Assembly (NCBI RefSeq): GCF_003383615.1
Contig: NZ_QNUL01000008.1
Location: 62,001 to 126,000, forward strand
From: Dyadobacter luteus
GTDB lineage: Bacteria; Bacteroidota; Bacteroidia; Cytophagales; Spirosomataceae
Length of the DNA stretch: 64,000 bases
Direction: 5' to 3'
Part shown: positions 33,910 to 41,949 of the stretch, one piece after another
Layout: the number at the start of each line of letters is the position of its first letter
Position numbering within the stretch: the stretch's first letter is position 1
Notes under the pieces: generated by a model
The model's input: the letters and a program-made list of their open reading frames with translations, nothing else
The model's database searches: none
Told to the model about the DNA's origin: nothing
Translations under genes and position numbers: made by a program

Positions 33910-35862
33910 CTATCTGCCGGCAAACGCCGGACGACCATAGACCTCGTCCACTGGTCTGGTTTCAATCCATAGTATCTTTTCACGATTCTTGTCATAGTAA
34001 CGAGCGAGCTTACCTCTGAACACTGCTATTCGCTTGATTTCAGACTTCGAAGGTTTCAGATTACTCCCAACGCCATACGTTTGCCTGAAACCATCTAAAA
34101 AATAAGCTTCACTATCCATAGAGGTAATGTCAAAAGCATCGATATCAAGCCATTCAATATCTTTCTCTTTCAAATAGGATGCAGGTGGCGCTTCAAGGTT
34201 TGTCTTATATGTGTAGTAAAAGAGCTTTTTTCGAAATCGCATTTCACTATCTCTTTCCGTGTTCAACAACGTAACACTGCTTTTCCCGACTGAGCTGTTT
34301 ACCTCATTGTATGGCACTTTTTCACCATCCAGATAAAACTCTGTAACTCCTTCCCATCCAACAAGTTCACGTGACTGATCAAAATATCCTTTACCAAATT
34401 TTGTTATATTATGTTTCGGTTTTTTATAGGCTTGTTTAAAAGAATTTTTAAGATGGCATTCCTCCCAGAACATCTCTTGTTTCTCCAATAGCTCCTTCTT
34501 CAAAATAAGCTTGACATCACCCGTTACCTTATTTCCTGCAAAAAATTCCTTTTGATCAATCCTGTAAATACCGCCGGACAAATCTTTTTTATTTTTATCA
34601 GCTATAAAGCTTACGTTAAAAGCCCCCCAACGCGGTTCTCCGTTTTTTACAATTACCTGCAAAAACATATCCTTGTACTCATCATCTGTGATTGTTACTC
34701 TGTAAACCTGGGAAGAATCCCCCCTAACGTCCTTTTCAAACCAATAGAATCCGTTTTCATCGCTTTTTATGGTAGTGATATACTCCAATGGCGGGAACGA
34801 CGAACTTATAAAAGCCTCTCCCCCAGCACTGACTATATTCATCGATTTATTCATTTTAAAACCGGATGTTACCTTCAGCGGCATACCAGCGATTGGCTTC
34901 CCCGTCTCAGCATCCGCGACAATTCCGGCTATGAAAATTTTTCCCGAGGGAAATCCTCCTTTATTTTTAGTGAAATTATTCTCAATATTCCTGAAAGCTA
35001 CCAGCAGCACACAAAGCAGCGGCAGTACAAACAGAAATCTGATCAAATGTATTCTCGCTGTTTTCATCTTGTTCATCATCATGATACGCTGTTTAAGGGA
35101 TGAAAAATTAAACTGACTCGCAATACGGAACTCCCGCACACCCACTACTTTTAAAAGCAGATACTGGTACGCCTTTGCATCTGTACCGTTTTCCAACACG
35201 GCCCGGTCGGCGATAAATTCCAGGTTCTGACGAATGGCAGCGCGGAGCATCCAGGCAAACGGATTGTACCAATTGAGCACGCAAATCAACTCTGCCCACA
35301 AAATATCAATCGTATGTTTTTGCCGGATATGAATGTATTCATGGAGGATAATTTCTTTTAAATCATTCTCATCGTGAAGATGCCTGTTGATAAAAATGGA
35401 GCCCCCAAAAGAAAAAGGCATAATATCCTTGCTCACATCATAGAGTTTCACGCCCTGATTAGAAATCAGCCGAGCTTTCTTCTTTATTTTATAAAAAGCG
35501 TAAGCGGCTACTCCGGCACGAAACAACATCAGCAATCCACCCGCAAAAATCACAAATAGCACAATATCAGACAGATAAAAACTGGAAACAGCGGATAGTT
35601 CACGATCTGCTATAATCTCCTGTTTTGTATAATCCTGAACTAACGGCACCATACGCACCACTTTTGTCGCAACGGGATTTACTCCCTTCAGCTGACTGTC
35701 GACATTGATAAATGGGATAAAAAACGTAAGCACAGAATACCCCAACAGATACCACCGGTTCCAGTTATAGAACGTAAACTTCCGAAGGGCAATCTGGTAA
35801 AAAACGGTCATGACCATCAACCCGATTGATACTTTCAGCAAATATTCGATGTATGGAGACAT
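33910..35862 (-). CDS. BlaR1/MecR1-type M56 metallopeptidase with carboxypeptidase-regulatory-like sensor
   Basis: A 650-residue membrane sensor protease. Helices lie near 5-25, 35-53, 98-120 and 272-290. The cytoplasmic zinc site is H174-E-Y-I-H178 (HEYIH) with the third ligand at E215 (NLEFIAD), typical M56. After the last helix, instead of the penicillin-binding sensor of BlaR1, residues 309-395 look like a carboxypeptidase-regulatory (CarboxypepD_reg) beta domain (IAGIVADAETGKPIAGMPLKV then SDENGFYWF), followed by about 250 unassigned residues. It would cleave the BlaI repressor encoded 12 bp upstream on sensing a periplasmic signal. The signal is unlikely to be a beta-lactam by this domain. 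Confidence 0.9.
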   Translation of the reverse strand: MSPYIEYLLKVSIGLMVMTVFYQIALRKFTFYNWNRWYLLGYSVLTFFIPFINVDSQLKGVNPVATKVVRMVPLVQDYTKQEIIADRELSAVSSFYLSDIVLFVIFAGGLLMLFRAGVAAYAFYKIKKKARLISNQGVKLYDVSKDIMPFSFGGSIFINRHLHDENDLKEIILHEYIHIRQKHTIDILWAELICVLNWYNPFAWMLRAAIRQNLEFIADRAVLENGTDAKAYQYLLLKVVGVREFRIASQFNFSSLKQRIMMMNKMKTARIHLIRFLFVLPLLCVLLVAFRNIENNFTKNKGGFPSGKIFIAGIVADAETGKPIAGMPLKVTSGFKMNKSMNIVSAGGEAFISSSFPPLEYITTIKSDENGFYWFEKDVRGDSSQVYRVTITDDEYKDMFLQVIVKNGEPRWGAFNVSFIADKNKKDLSGGIYRIDQKEFFAGNKVTGDVKLILKKELLEKQEMFWEECHLKNSFKQAYKKPKHNITKFGKGYFDQSRELVGWEGVTEFYLDGEKVPYNEVNSSVGKSSVTLLNTERDSEMRFRKKLFYYTYKTNLEAPPASYLKEKDIEWLDIDAFDITSMDSEAYFLDGFRQTYGVGSNLKPSKSEIKRIAVFRGKLARYYDKNREKILWIETRPVDEVYGRPAFAGR

Positions 35863-35874
35863 AGCATTTCGGAG

Positions 35875-36243
35875 TTAGTTTTCCTTATCTCTTCCTTCTA
35901 TCAGTCCAATAATTTCCTTCAACTCATCGGCAGATATCTTCTTTTTCTCTACAAAAAAATTAACCAGTTCCTTATAAGAGTTTTCGAAGTAATCCTTCAC
36001 CACATTACCCATAAACTTCTGCTTGTACATTTCTTCTGTCACAGCAGGCGCATACAAATACGCATTGCCGATCAGCCTGCTTTGCACATAGCCTTTCTTT
36101 TCAAGATTCTTGATTGTCGAGGCAAGTGTTGTATAGGGCGGCCACGGTTCATCCAATGCAGCCATAAATGACTTTACATTTCCTTCTCCCACTTTCCATA
36201 CCGCCTGCATGGCCTCCTCCTCCTGTTGTGTTAGCTTTTCCAT
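35875..36243 (-). CDS. BlaI/MecI/CopY family transcriptional repressor
   Basis: A 122-residue winged-helix repressor. The N-terminal LTQQEEEAMQAVWKVGEGNVKSF and PYTTLASTIKNLEKKGYV are the classic BlaI HTH, and the C-terminal helix forms the dimer. It is the first gene of a pair with the M56 peptidase (12 bp apart). The ATG at 36243 directly abuts a 40-bp palindromic operator, so it clearly represses its own expression. Length equals that of BlaI (126) and MecI (123). Confidence 0.95.
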   Translation of the reverse strand: MEKLTQQEEEAMQAVWKVGEGNVKSFMAALDEPWPPYTTLASTIKNLEKKGYVQSRLIGNAYLYAPAVTEEMYKQKFMGNVVKDYFENSYKELVNFFVEKKKISADELKEIIGLIEGRDKEN

Positions 36244-36283
36244 ATCTACGAAGTTTTCGTAAACTTACGAAAACTTCGTAGAT
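36244..36283. promoter_or_regulatory. BlaI-type double operator
   Basis: A perfect 40-bp palindrome: 19-bp arms (36244-36262 and 36265-36283) around AC. It contains two 15-bp sites TACGAA-N3-TTCGTA (36247-36261 and 36266-36280), spaced 19 bp centre to centre. Its edge touches the blaI start codon. Confidence 0.9.
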
Positions 36284-36386
36284 AGATGCAATATATTTGA
36301 AAAATAAATTCTGAGGAAATGGAATATTTGCCATTCAGCCATACAATCGCCAACTTGCGGGAAAGGTCTCATTAAACATTTTTGAC

Positions 36387-36896
36387 ATGTTCCCGTTCCG
36401 GATCGGACAAGGTTACGACGTACACCAGCTTGAAGAAGGCCGGCCTTTCTGGCTTGGTGGTATTTTGATTTTACATACACATGGTGCAAAAGGACACTCC
36501 GATGCCGATGTAGTTTGCCATGTTATTTGCGATGCACTGCTCGGTGCTGCCAATATGCGTAATATTGGTTATCATTTTTCAGACAAAGATCCTCAGTGGA
36601 AAGGTGTGGACAGTAAATTACTGCTCAAAAGGGTGTTGGAGATGATCCGTGAGAAGGATTATGAAGTGGGGAATCTGGATGTGACCATCGTACTTCAGAA
36701 CCCTAAACTAAATCCTCATATCCCTGAAATGAAAGCTTGCCTGGCGCAGGTGATGCAAATTGACGAAGAAGATATTTCCATAAAGGCCACCACCTCGGAG
36801 CATCTGGGGTTTGTAGGGCGTGAAGAAGGAATTGCGGCGCATTGTGTGGCACTTATCTATAATAAAAAGAAACTCCCTTTTGAAATTGTTCACTAA
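36387..36896 (+). CDS. ispF: 2-C-methyl-D-erythritol 2,4-cyclodiphosphate synthase IspF
   Basis: A 169-residue enzyme of the MEP isoprenoid pathway, cyclising CDP-ME-2-phosphate and releasing CMP. The metal site D11-V-H13 (GYDVHQL), the GHSDADVVCHVICDALLGAA signature and the later IKATTSEHLGFVGREEGIAAHCVAL are all conserved. Length is typical (about 160). It is divergent from blaI, sharing the short spacer that carries the operator, so BlaI could also affect ispF if the plus-strand promoter overlaps, but I see no proof. Confidence 0.96.
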   Translation: MFPFRIGQGYDVHQLEEGRPFWLGGILILHTHGAKGHSDADVVCHVICDALLGAANMRNIGYHFSDKDPQWKGVDSKLLLKRVLEMIREKDYEVGNLDVTIVLQNPKLNPHIPEMKACLAQVMQIDEEDISIKATTSEHLGFVGREEGIAAHCVALIYNKKKLPFEIVH

Positions 36897-36941
36897 GAGA
36901 TTTTAAGTGATCCGTTTACATTCTCTCCATATCTACTTAAC

Positions 36942-38069
36942 ATGAAACTCCTAAAACTCGCTGCACTTTCCCTTTGCTTCATTAGCCCGGCTTTTGCTCA
37001 GGATTCCAATATCACACAGCCGCTTGGGTTTGAAGAATATGATCCTGTTTCGACGCTTAAAGTAGAAGAGCACCCGTTGAAACGTGCCAAATTCCCTTTC
37101 ATTGATGTACATAATCATCAGTACCAGATGCCGACGCAGGATCTGAAAGCGCTGGTAGCTCAGATGGACAGTTTGAATATGGGAATAATGGTGAACCTGA
37201 GTGGGCGCGGGTGGACACAGGAATGGGCAGAAGGAACAACAACACTGAAAGGCTCGCTGGCCAACGTTGCCAAAAATGAACCTAAGCGCATTGCTATTTT
37301 CACTAATCTTCAGTTTAAAGGTTTCGGAGAAAAAGACTGGACAATCCGTGCTGTAAAACAACTGGAAGAAGATGTAAAATCGGGAGCTAAAGGATTGAAA
37401 ATATACAAAAGCCTGGGTTTTGCGGGAATCAAAGATGACAAAGGAAACCGCGTACCAGTAAGCGATTCCCGATTGCAGCCTGTATGGCAGAAATGCGGTG
37501 AGCTGGGCATTCCGGTTATTATTCACACCGCAGACGTACCTTCTTTCTGGGATCCTATGGATAGATATAACGAACGCTGGCTCGAACTAAAAACGCATCC
37601 CGGCCGCCGTCGCGGACCGAATGATCCAGTGCCCTTTGATTCATTGATTGCTGAGCAGCATTTCATTTTCAGGAATAATCCTAAAACCACTTTTATCAAT
37701 GCCCACATGGGTTGGTATCCCAATAATCTGAAAAAGCTGGACAGTCTGATGCAGGTGTTTCCAAATATGTATGTGGAAATCGGCGCTGTGATTGCAGAAC
37801 TGGGCCGTCAGCCACGTACAGCCAAAAAGTTTTTTGATAAATACCAGGACCGCGTGCTATTCGGAAAAGATAGCTGGGTTCCTGCTGAGTATGCTACTTA
37901 TTTCCGCGTGCTGGAAACGGAAGATGAATATTTCCCCTATCATAAAAAGTACCACGCGTTCTGGCGGATGTATGGTTTGGGCTTATCTGATGAGGTATTG
38001 AAAAAGCTTTATTACAAAAATGCTTTGCGTATTATTCCGGGGTTGGATAAAAGTCTGTTCCCTAAATAA
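36942..38069 (+). CDS. Exported amidohydrolase family protein
   Basis: A 375-residue protein with a signal peptide (MKLLKLAALSLCFISPAFAQ). The amidohydrolase-2 (TIM barrel) domain has VHNHQYQ (HxH metal pair, about 56-58), VIIHTADVPSF, INAHMGWYP and LFGKDSW, giving the expected metal-binding residues. This group hydrolyses or decarboxylates ring compounds, but the periplasmic location and substrate are open. It starts 45 bp after ispF, in the same direction, without obvious functional link. Confidence 0.88.
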   Translation: MKLLKLAALSLCFISPAFAQDSNITQPLGFEEYDPVSTLKVEEHPLKRAKFPFIDVHNHQYQMPTQDLKALVAQMDSLNMGIMVNLSGRGWTQEWAEGTTTLKGSLANVAKNEPKRIAIFTNLQFKGFGEKDWTIRAVKQLEEDVKSGAKGLKIYKSLGFAGIKDDKGNRVPVSDSRLQPVWQKCGELGIPVIIHTADVPSFWDPMDRYNERWLELKTHPGRRRGPNDPVPFDSLIAEQHFIFRNNPKTTFINAHMGWYPNNLKKLDSLMQVFPNMYVEIGAVIAELGRQPRTAKKFFDKYQDRVLFGKDSWVPAEYATYFRVLETEDEYFPYHKKYHAFWRMYGLGLSDEVLKKLYYKNALRIIPGLDKSLFPK

Positions 38070-38091
38070 AAAATTCTTCATTCCTCCTTTT

Positions 38092-38118
38092 TTCACCCCC
38101 ATTTGAAGTCGGGGTGAA
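38092..38118. terminator. Hairpin between convergent genes
   Basis: TTCACCCC (38092-38099) pairs with GGGGTGAA (38111-38118), 11-nt loop. No strong T-tract, so a terminator role is tentative. Confidence 0.4.
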
Positions 38119-38160
38119 CAGAAGGGCATAAGCATCCCGGCTGCAAATCAGGACTAACGA

Positions 38161-39279
38161 TTACTTAAAAGCCTTCGCTTCTTTCATCAAAATCCTGTAC
38201 TCCGCTTTTTCAAGACACTTTTTATAATACTCCTTCGCTTTCGGTTTGTTTCCTGCCCTGCTGGATATACGAGCCAGACCGGCATAGGCCATGGCGTGGT
38301 ATTCCTTTGTATACTGATCGTCATGCGGAATTTTGAGAGCAGCTAAATACTCCTTTTGAGCAGCTGCATCGCTTTTGGTATTCTTTTCGTAATTGATTCC
38401 CTGGAAAGTATGCTGTGCGATCGGATAAAATCCGGTAGTATACTTCCTTAAAGCAGTTATTTGCTTCGCCGCATCATCATAATCTCCGGCTAACAAAAGA
38501 GCCTCCGCGTTTTTCATGATAAATAACGGATTTCGCGGATACCAATCCGTAAGCTTATCCAGATAAATCGCTGCTTTCTCCGGCCTCATTTCATACTTGA
38601 TATACAAATGCGCCAAATAGAAACATGCCTCAGCACGCGTAATCACACCCGAGCGTGTCGCAACATCCACTTGTTTCAATCCCAAAGCTTTATCTCCGTT
38701 TTTAAAGAAAACCAGCAGAGGTTTCACCATCGGATGCACCTCGGGATATACCTCCACATAGTAGTTGTACATACCTGAAGTGAAATAGAATTCCGGATTT
38801 TTATCCATCAGCTTCATCCCGTCGATAAAAGCATTGTAAGCCTTTTTTCCTTCACCGGCAGCATTCAGCATTTCGCCGCGATAGTTGTACATCATCGCCA
38901 TATAACCTCTGGCTACCATCACATAAAACATCCCCTCCGGATCTTTGGTATCCTTTCCATATTTTTTCTCGGTAGCACTTAATGCCAGATTCAATTTTTG
39001 GATGTATTCCTTCGACTTCGTTGGATTATCCTTAATCGGCAAATGTTTCCAATACAACACGAAAGAGTCGAGAATGTAAGTCACTGGGTGATTGGGGTAC
39101 TTTTTCTCAATGGCATCTATCACATGACCCGCCTCATCGAACTCGTAATTGTAGATATGATCCAGGCTTTTTTGAACTGTTTTAATTGCTGCCGGATCGT
39201 TGAGCAGCTGAGCGTGAGACAAAAACGGAAAGCAGAATAAGACAAAAACTATATATTGAACGCGCAAAGTAAATTTCAT
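38161..39279 (-). CDS. Exported TPR-repeat protein
   Basis: A 372-residue protein with a signal peptide ending SHAQ (near 24). The rest is helical and repetitive, with tetratricopeptide-like units such as EGKKAYNAFIDGMKLMDKN, AYLYIKYEMRPEKAAIYLDKL, AYAGLARISSRAGNKPKAKEYYKKCLEKA. Such proteins are periplasmic scaffolds. No catalytic domain is visible. It is alone on the strand and divergent from the M16 peptidase gene. Confidence 0.8.
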   Translation of the reverse strand: MKFTLRVQYIVFVLFCFPFLSHAQLLNDPAAIKTVQKSLDHIYNYEFDEAGHVIDAIEKKYPNHPVTYILDSFVLYWKHLPIKDNPTKSKEYIQKLNLALSATEKKYGKDTKDPEGMFYVMVARGYMAMMYNYRGEMLNAAGEGKKAYNAFIDGMKLMDKNPEFYFTSGMYNYYVEVYPEVHPMVKPLLVFFKNGDKALGLKQVDVATRSGVITRAEACFYLAHLYIKYEMRPEKAAIYLDKLTDWYPRNPLFIMKNAEALLLAGDYDDAAKQITALRKYTTGFYPIAQHTFQGINYEKNTKSDAAAQKEYLAALKIPHDDQYTKEYHAMAYAGLARISSRAGNKPKAKEYYKKCLEKAEYRILMKEAKAFK

Positions 39280-39379
39280 GGCTTTTAGTATATTGACGAA
39301 TTGGTTTGGTGGATTCCCACCAGGTCAGTAGCTTTGTTTATAACCCCAAAATATACAACGTGGTTTCTATCCATCTTTA

Positions 39380-39387
39380 TATTTTTG
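39380..39387 (+). promoter_or_regulatory. Bacteroidota -7 promoter element for the M16 gene
   Basis: TATTTTTG matches TAnnTTTG, 38 bp before the ATG at 39426. This supports that ATG rather than the 40-codon upstream extension. Confidence 0.5.
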
Positions 39388-39425
39388 GTGCTTTGGTTTT
39401 CACAATAATTTTCAGTCAAGTCGCT

Positions 39426-40667
39426 ATGATTCGCTACGAACAGTTTACATTGGATAACGGTCTTAAAGTTTTCGTTCATGAAGATTTTTCAACGCCTATG
39501 GCTGCGGTCAATATCCTCTATAATGTAGGCTCGCGCGACGAAGATGAAGAACGTACCGGATTTGCGCATTTGTTCGAGCACCTGATGTTTGGTGGCTCCA
39601 AAAATATTCCGAGCTACGACATTCCTGTCCAGAATGTAGGCGGAGAAAACAATGCCTTCACATCTCCTGATATTACCAATTACTATATCACCCTGCCGGC
39701 TGAAAATGTAGAAACTGCTTTCTGGCTGGAATCTGATCGGATGATGAGCTTGTCATTTGACCCCAATGTGCTGGAAGTGCAGCGTAAGGTTGTGATAGAG
39801 GAGTTTAAGCAAAGATACCTGAACCAACCTTATGGCGATATGTGGCTCAAACTGCGGCCACTGACTTATCAAACACACCCTTATCGCTGGGCGACCATCG
39901 GCAAGGATATAGAACACATAGAAAGGGCAACCATGGAGGATGTTCAAAATTTCTTTTTCAAATTCTACAGGCCGAATAATGCGGTGATGGTGGTAGCTGG
40001 CGCTGTGAAATTTGAACAGGTAAAAGAACTTGCTGAAAAGTGGTTTGGAGAAATCCCTGCCGGTGAGCCTTATGTTAGAAATCTGCCTAAGGAGCCTGTA
40101 CAGACCGAAGCGAGATTTATGGAAACTTCAGCTGCTGTTCCTTTGAATTCGCTGATCAAAGTATTCCATACACCGGGTCGTTATGAAGAAGGATATTATG
40201 CTACTGATCTGGTCAGTGATATTCTGGGGCGCGGAAAATCATCACGTTTGTACCAGGCATTATTGAAAGACCGGCCTGTTTTCAACAGCATTACTGCCAG
40301 CGTTACGTCCTCTCTGGATCCGGGATTGTTGCTCATTAAAGGAAACCTGAACCCCGGCATCACACTGGAAGAAGCCGATGCTGCTGTAACGGAACTGATT
40401 CTTGATCTGGTTAAAAACGGAACTACGGAAGATGAACTGGCTAAAATTAAAAATCAGACAGAAGCCACACTTGCTTTCTCTGAAGTGGAGCTGCTCAACC
40501 GCGCTATGAATCTTGCCTTTGCGGCCAACGCTGGCAATCCTGACTGGGCAAATGACGATGCAGAAATTATCCGTAATCTGACTATTGAAGACATCAATGA
40601 AGCTGCTGCGAAGGTGTTGCGTGTTGAGAATAGCTCTACGTTGTATTACAGGGCTGAAAATAATTGA
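39426..40667 (+). CDS. M16 family metallopeptidase
   Basis: A 413-residue single-unit M16B peptidase. The inverted zinc motif H48-L-F-E51-H52 (AHLFEHLMFGG) is intact, with the downstream glutamate in VVIEEFKQRY. ATG at 39426 is used: a TAnnTTTG element sits 38 bp upstream, while the longer frame has no family match. No signal peptide is evident, so it is cytoplasmic or weakly exported. Length equals one half of a pitrilysin, as for mitochondrial-processing-peptidase-like proteins. Confidence 0.92.
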   Translation: MIRYEQFTLDNGLKVFVHEDFSTPMAAVNILYNVGSRDEDEERTGFAHLFEHLMFGGSKNIPSYDIPVQNVGGENNAFTSPDITNYYITLPAENVETAFWLESDRMMSLSFDPNVLEVQRKVVIEEFKQRYLNQPYGDMWLKLRPLTYQTHPYRWATIGKDIEHIERATMEDVQNFFFKFYRPNNAVMVVAGAVKFEQVKELAEKWFGEIPAGEPYVRNLPKEPVQTEARFMETSAAVPLNSLIKVFHTPGRYEEGYYATDLVSDILGRGKSSRLYQALLKDRPVFNSITASVTSSLDPGLLLIKGNLNPGITLEEADAAVTELILDLVKNGTTEDELAKIKNQTEATLAFSEVELLNRAMNLAFAANAGNPDWANDDAEIIRNLTIEDINEAAAKVLRVENSSTLYYRAENN

Positions 40668-40701
40668 TATATATTCAGAGGTGTATAATACAAATCACCT
40701 G

Positions 40702-40804
40702 ATTATCAGAAGTTCCGTAGGATCCAAACGTGGCATGCCTACGGCATTTTGAATATGTTATGTTTCTTTCCGGGACTACCAAAATTGCATCCCTGACGGG
40801 ATTG
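40702..40804. repeat. 103-bp intergenic repeat, copy 1
   Basis: Contains palindromes ATGCC-TAC-GGCAT and ATCCC-TGAC-GGGAT and ends in GGGATTG. Second copy is at 40883-40985, exactly 181 bp on, differing at about a dozen positions. Looks like a dispersed, palindrome-bearing intergenic element. Confidence 0.85.
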
Positions 40805-40882
40805 TTTTTTTGTTCGCAAAAGATCCCAGTATCAGCAAATCCCGAATCGATGGAACATTGGTAGAAAAGGACAAAATCCCCA

Positions 40883-40985
40883 ATTATCCGAAGTACAGGA
40901 GGTACCAAACGTGACATGCCTACGGCATTTTGAATATGCTATATTTCTTTCCGGGACTACAGAAATTGCATCCCTGACGGGATTG
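40883..40985. repeat. 103-bp intergenic repeat, copy 2
   Basis: Second copy of the element at 40702-40804, with the same two small palindromes and the same order. Confidence 0.85.
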
Positions 40986-41013
40986 GCATTTTTATTCACA
41001 ACCGGATTTATAA

Positions 41014-41934
41014 CTATTTGCCTGGCAAATACGCCCGCACTTCAGGATGCATAGTATAGAGCCTGAATTTGTCTCCATCCGGCACCACAATTCCACTGGA
41101 TGTATTGTCTCCCAAAATCGGATTCCTTTTGTATTTTTCCCAATGGATCAGATCACTGGAAACGGCAATATTCGTCGACCATTCACGCCAGTCTTTGTAA
41201 GCTGATGCATGGTAGTAAGCGTAGTACAAACCCTTGTACTTAATGATCTGATTCATTGCCACTGCGAATTTATCATAAGCTTCCGGCCCACAGTTCAACA
41301 CCGGTTCATCCTGAATATTTGTCCACACTTTCAGATCTTTTGATGTCGCAAGCCATACCGCTGCATCATTTCTTTCATAAAACAGATACCATGTCCCGTT
41401 CTCTTTCCAAACCGCAGGTGTACCGTAAGGTCCTGCTTCAATGGCTTCACCGTTCTTTCTCCTGATATCCAAGGCACCCTGATCCAGCCAGTTGATCTTA
41501 TCTTTCGAAGTAAGCAAATGGGCAGAATCGCCTCTGCTTTCAGCAAACATGTAATAGGTACTGTCTTCTTTTAACACAAATACATCTTCCACCCACAACC
41601 CGCGATGGACCGGATTAGATGGATGGCGTGTCCAGTTGAAACCATCCGGTGAAGTGGCAAGTCCTAGATACTTGATTTGCTTCCCTGTTACCCTGTTATA
41701 GCCTGTATACCAAAGGTAATAGGTACTATCCTCTTTCAGCATAAAACCTCTTTCCCTGATTTTTTCATCCCAAAACGTAGAGTCTTTCAAACCTTCAAAA
41801 ACAGGATTGCCATTATAGGGCTTAAAACTGATCAGCTCCCCGGGAAACTTTTCAGTTTCTTGTTGTTTCGAAGATATCCCACAGGCTACTGCAAGCCATC
41901 CCAGCATCAGTAAGCATCCGTATTTTTTGATCAT
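41014..41934 (-). CDS. Glycosidase-like lipoprotein (five-bladed propeller type)
   Basis: A 306-residue lipoprotein: the signal ends in LAVAC with cysteine near 18. The body has several repeated blades with LKEDSTYYLWYTGYN, KYLGLATSPDGFNWTRHPSNP, LKEDSTYYMFAES and NGTWYLFYERND, a pattern typical of GH43/GH32/GH117-related five-bladed propellers that cleave arabinosides, fructosides or galactosides. Catalytic acids cannot be assigned confidently. It lies 15 bp downstream of the purple-acid-phosphatase gene on the same strand, suggesting co-transcription and a scavenging role at the cell surface. Confidence 0.8.
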   Translation of the reverse strand: MIKKYGCLLMLGWLAVACGISSKQQETEKFPGELISFKPYNGNPVFEGLKDSTFWDEKIRERGFMLKEDSTYYLWYTGYNRVTGKQIKYLGLATSPDGFNWTRHPSNPVHRGLWVEDVFVLKEDSTYYMFAESRGDSAHLLTSKDKINWLDQGALDIRRKNGEAIEAGPYGTPAVWKENGTWYLFYERNDAAVWLATSKDLKVWTNIQDEPVLNCGPEAYDKFAVAMNQIIKYKGLYYAYYHASAYKDWREWSTNIAVSSDLIHWEKYKRNPILGDNTSSGIVVPDGDKFRLYTMHPEVRAYLPGK

Positions 41935-41949
41935 GATTAAAAAAGCAGA

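Larger units (their letters stand above)
40668..41013. other. Intergenic repeat region, no gene
   Basis: 346 bp between convergent genes. Nearly all of it is the duplicated 103-bp element described separately; an 80-codon minus-strand frame here lies in the repeat and is not a real gene. Confidence 0.75.

Noticed and set aside
39306-39425. 40-codon N-terminal extension of the M16 gene
   Set aside because: A TAnnTTTG promoter lies inside it, and homology begins at the ATG at 39426.
40675-40917. 80-codon minus-strand open frame
   Set aside because: It lies across the first 103-bp repeat copy and has no signal, motif or plausible start; open by chance.
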